From Bacteroidales bacterium (lineage in GTDB: Bacteria > Bacteroidota > Bacteroidia > Bacteroidales > UBA10428), in NCBI GenBank assembly GCA_003508755.1, contig DNTK01000558.1, positions 1 through 8,352 of the forward strand: a DNA stretch of 8,352 bases, read 5' to 3'. Below, piece by piece: positions 6,786 through 8,352 of the stretch. Each line of letters begins with the position of its first letter. Position 1 is the first letter of the stretch. The translations under genes were made by a program, and so were the position numbers. The notes beneath the pieces are model-generated. The model had not been told where the DNA came from. It searched no databases and saw only the letters and a program-made list of their open reading frames with translations.

Positions 6786-8034
6786 CTTGACTGTGTTTTT
6801 TATTTTTTCTTTTGAATTGAGTATTATCTCTGCGTTGATTTTTATTATGAGGTTTACCCCCACCCTTCTGTTGTTTTTTCCGGCTGCCTTTCTTATTAAT
6901 TTTCTGCTCTGTGGGACTGTCTTCAAAACGTGTTAGGCTTTCAAGGCCTGCTGTATTTTGATATTCTACCACACCAGCCATTGCCGATGCCGACTCTTCA
7001 ATGCCTGTGAGCTTATCTGGGAATTTCTCTCTTCTGTTTTGCTTTATAACTTCCTGAATAGTATCTACTGACATGCATGTTAATGATTTCTTATCATCCT
7101 CTTCGTAGATATACCACATTAAGCGTTTAAACACATCCGTTTTCTGATGGTAGGCTTTTCCTTTTTTGGTTCTTAAAACGATGGAGGTGTCAGGAAAGTC
7201 TTCCTGAGCATCGAGGTAGGCATCGAGCTCATAATTAAGGCAGCACTTTAGTTTACCACATTGCCCTGCCAGTTTTTGAGGATTCAGAGATACCTCCTGG
7301 TAGCGTGCTGCATTCGTTGTAACCGAGACAAAATTGGTGATCCAGGAGGCACAGCAAAGCTCTCTCCCACAGGATCCAATACCTCCAATGCGCCCAGCTT
7401 CCTGGCGTGCTCCAATCTGGCGCATCTCTACCCTGATTTTAAACTGCTCGGCCAGCACTTTTATTAATTGCCGAAAATCCACCCTGTCATCGGCGATATA
7501 ATAAAAAATGGCTTTTGTTCCATCTCCCTGATATTCAACATCACCGATTTTCATATTAAGATTTAAATCGGACGATATCTGGCGGGATTTTATCATGGTG
7601 GGGTGTTCACGTCCAATGGCATCCTTCCATTTATCTATATCAACACTTTTGGCTTTTCGGTATACCTTTTTTAATTCTTGGTCCTTTGTACTTATGCCAT
7701 CAACCTGCATTTTATACCTTACCAGCTGACCGGTGAGCGAAACAATGCCAATATCATGACCAGGCGAAGCTTCAACAGCAACAATATCTCCTTTTTTCAG
7801 ACGAAGATTATTGGCATTAAGGAAGTAGGCTTTACGGGTATTCTTAAACCTCACCTCAATCACCTGATTGTAGTCTTCGACCAGATTTACCTCTTTTAGC
7901 CAGTCGTATACTTCAAGCTTAAAGCAACCCGATTGGCATTTATTATGAAGCGATCCACAGGTTGCTCTGCTGCGAAATTCCGATTCCTTCTTATCAATTA
8001 TGGATTTTTCCTGTATTTGTTCTTTCTCGTCCAC
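6775..8034 (-). CDS. PSP1-domain protein, RicT (YaaT)-like, with two CxxxxCC clusters and a basic tail
   Basis: The 419-residue protein contains a PSP1 C-terminal domain (about 125-215) as in Bacillus subtilis RicT/YaaT. Two identical cysteine patterns follow: C222GRELC227C228 and C259GKLKC264C265. In the Bacillus Ric (Y) complex, which promotes mRNA processing by RNase Y, these spaced cysteines help ligate [4Fe-4S] clusters. An extra N-terminal group, C26, C33 and C37, precedes the conserved FKLEVYDWLKEV (38-49). From about 377 the tail is rich in Lys, Arg, Gly, Asn and Gln (for example KKGSRKKQQKGGGK), as in a disordered nucleic-acid-binding segment. I see no RicA or RicF partner genes. The start is GTG: an in-frame TGA lies nine codons upstream and no ATG occurs before the conserved N-terminal region. 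Family assignment is firm; RNA-related function in Bacteroidota is inference. Confidence 0.88.
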   Translation of the reverse strand: MDEKEQIQEKSIIDKKESEFRSRATCGSLHNKCQSGCFKLEVYDWLKEVNLVEDYNQVIEVRFKNTRKAYFLNANNLRLKKGDIVAVEASPGHDIGIVSLTGQLVRYKMQVDGISTKDQELKKVYRKAKSVDIDKWKDAIGREHPTMIKSRQISSDLNLNMKIGDVEYQGDGTKAIFYYIADDRVDFRQLIKVLAEQFKIRVEMRQIGARQEAGRIGGIGSCGRELCCASWITNFVSVTTNAARYQEVSLNPQKLAGQCGKLKCCLNYELDAYLDAQEDFPDTSIVLRTKKGKAYHQKTDVFKRLMWYIYEEDDKKSLTCMSVDTIQEVIKQNRREKFPDKLTGIEESASAMAGVVEYQNTAGLESLTRFEDSPTEQKINKKGSRKKQQKGGGKPHNKNQRRDNTQFKRKNKKHSQDGK

Positions 8035-8041
8035 CTTGTCA

Positions 8042-8352
8042 ATTTTCGTCGCAAATCACAAACTTAAATGATTTATTGATAATTACTATGAGCTGAGCCT
8101 TATTTTTACCCATTTTACATAGCTGCCATTCAAAGGGCGTTCGCAAAAATTCTGCCCGACAGGCAACAATTTTGACTAGTCGATACGGAAAACGTAAATA
8201 ATTTCGGAGGTCTAAAGCTACCATTCGGAAAGTGACTTAAATCATCTGCTAATTCTCTGTTTCATTCCATCGTCAGGCATTATAAGTTAGATCTTGATTC
8301 TGTGCAACCTGGAATTGAAAAAGGCCACCTCCATTTTGTTTTAGGTTTACAT
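8042..8352. other. gene-poor stretch at the right edge, content unexplained
   Basis: These 311 bases hold no gene I can support. A 61-codon minus-strand open frame (8039-8224) ends just before the PSP1 gene, but it shows no family motif and no credible start signal. From the window edge, a minus-strand frame (8350-8273) encodes a 25-residue tail reading VNLKQNGGGLFQFQV and beyond; it could be the C-terminus of a gene lying outside. A plus-strand frame without a start also stays open from about 8241 to the edge. None is decisive. I found no tRNA, long inverted repeat or transposase signature. Confidence 0.5.
8059..8066 (-). promoter_or_regulatory. possible -7 promoter box for the PSP1-gldH-trmB-ATL operon
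   Basis: The minus strand reads TAAGTTTG, matching TAnnTTTG. No clear -33 TTTG is present at the usual distance. Transcription would start near 8052, leaving a leader of roughly 18 nucleotides before the GTG. The location in the only gene-poor stretch ahead of the operon supports it modestly. Confidence 0.3.

Noticed and set aside
6786..6926. 47-residue N-terminal extension of GldH
   Set aside because: It would overlap the basic tail of the preceding gene and bury the signal peptide; the ATG at 6785 gives a normal lipoprotein.
8135..8157. GGGC/GCCC inverted repeat near the right edge
   Set aside because: Only four paired bases with a 15-base loop; too weak to call a terminator, operator or transposon end.
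8039..8224. 61-codon minus-strand open frame just upstream of the PSP1/RicT-like gene
   Set aside because: No family motif, no signal peptide or membrane segment, unusual composition and no start signal; its end beside the next gene may be chance. A real small protein is not excluded.
8300..8345. Possible IS-element terminus in the AATTGAAAAAGGCCACC region
   Set aside because: It vaguely recalls terminal repeats of some IS families, but there is no second copy, no transposase and no target duplication in view.

Overview
The window is a tightly packed, AT-rich stretch with every recognisable gene on the minus strand, so transcription runs from high to low coordinates. The gene content points clearly to Bacteroidota: a GldH lipoprotein, a PorW/SprE lipoprotein and a PorX response regulator, all tied to gliding or the type IX secretion system (T9SS). 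There are also TAnnTTTG-type -7 boxes and no obvious Shine-Dalgarno sequences. A Bacteroidia lineage such as Marinilabiliales is a reasonable guess, but the sequence alone does not settle it.

Layout in direction of transcription. (1) 8352-8042: no convincing gene; a weak promoter-like box lies just upstream of the next gene. (2) 8034-5271: four overlapping or closely spaced genes, namely a PSP1/RicT (YaaT)-like protein with two CxxxxCC clusters, gldH, trmB (tRNA m7G46 methyltransferase) and an alkyltransferase-like protein with Cys replaced by Ala. (3) 5193-3872: an Mrp/NBP35-type P-loop ATPase followed after 11 bases by a stand-alone NifU C-terminal domain protein, a likely Fe-S cluster carrier pair. 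(4) 3755-1: porW/sprE, a large TPR lipoprotein of the T9SS, followed after 12 bases by porX, whose C-terminal end is cut off by the window edge.

Three themes are interleaved: T9SS/gliding (gldH, porW, porX), Fe-S handling (mrp, nifU and possibly the cysteine-rich RicT-like protein) and nucleic-acid modification or repair (trmB, the ATL gene). The two intergenic gaps before mrp and before porW share an architecture: a promoter-like -7 box, then a perfect hairpin followed by a T-rich tract, then the start codon. Each could be the terminator of the preceding operon or a leader/attenuator of the next gene.

I do not see a wholly new system, phage, IS element, CRISPR array or RNA gene. The points most worth checking are the porW-porX pairing, the hairpin leaders (one next to a TTG start), the Fe-S-like cysteine pattern of the RicT homologue near Fe-S carrier genes, and the unexplained 310 bases at the right end.
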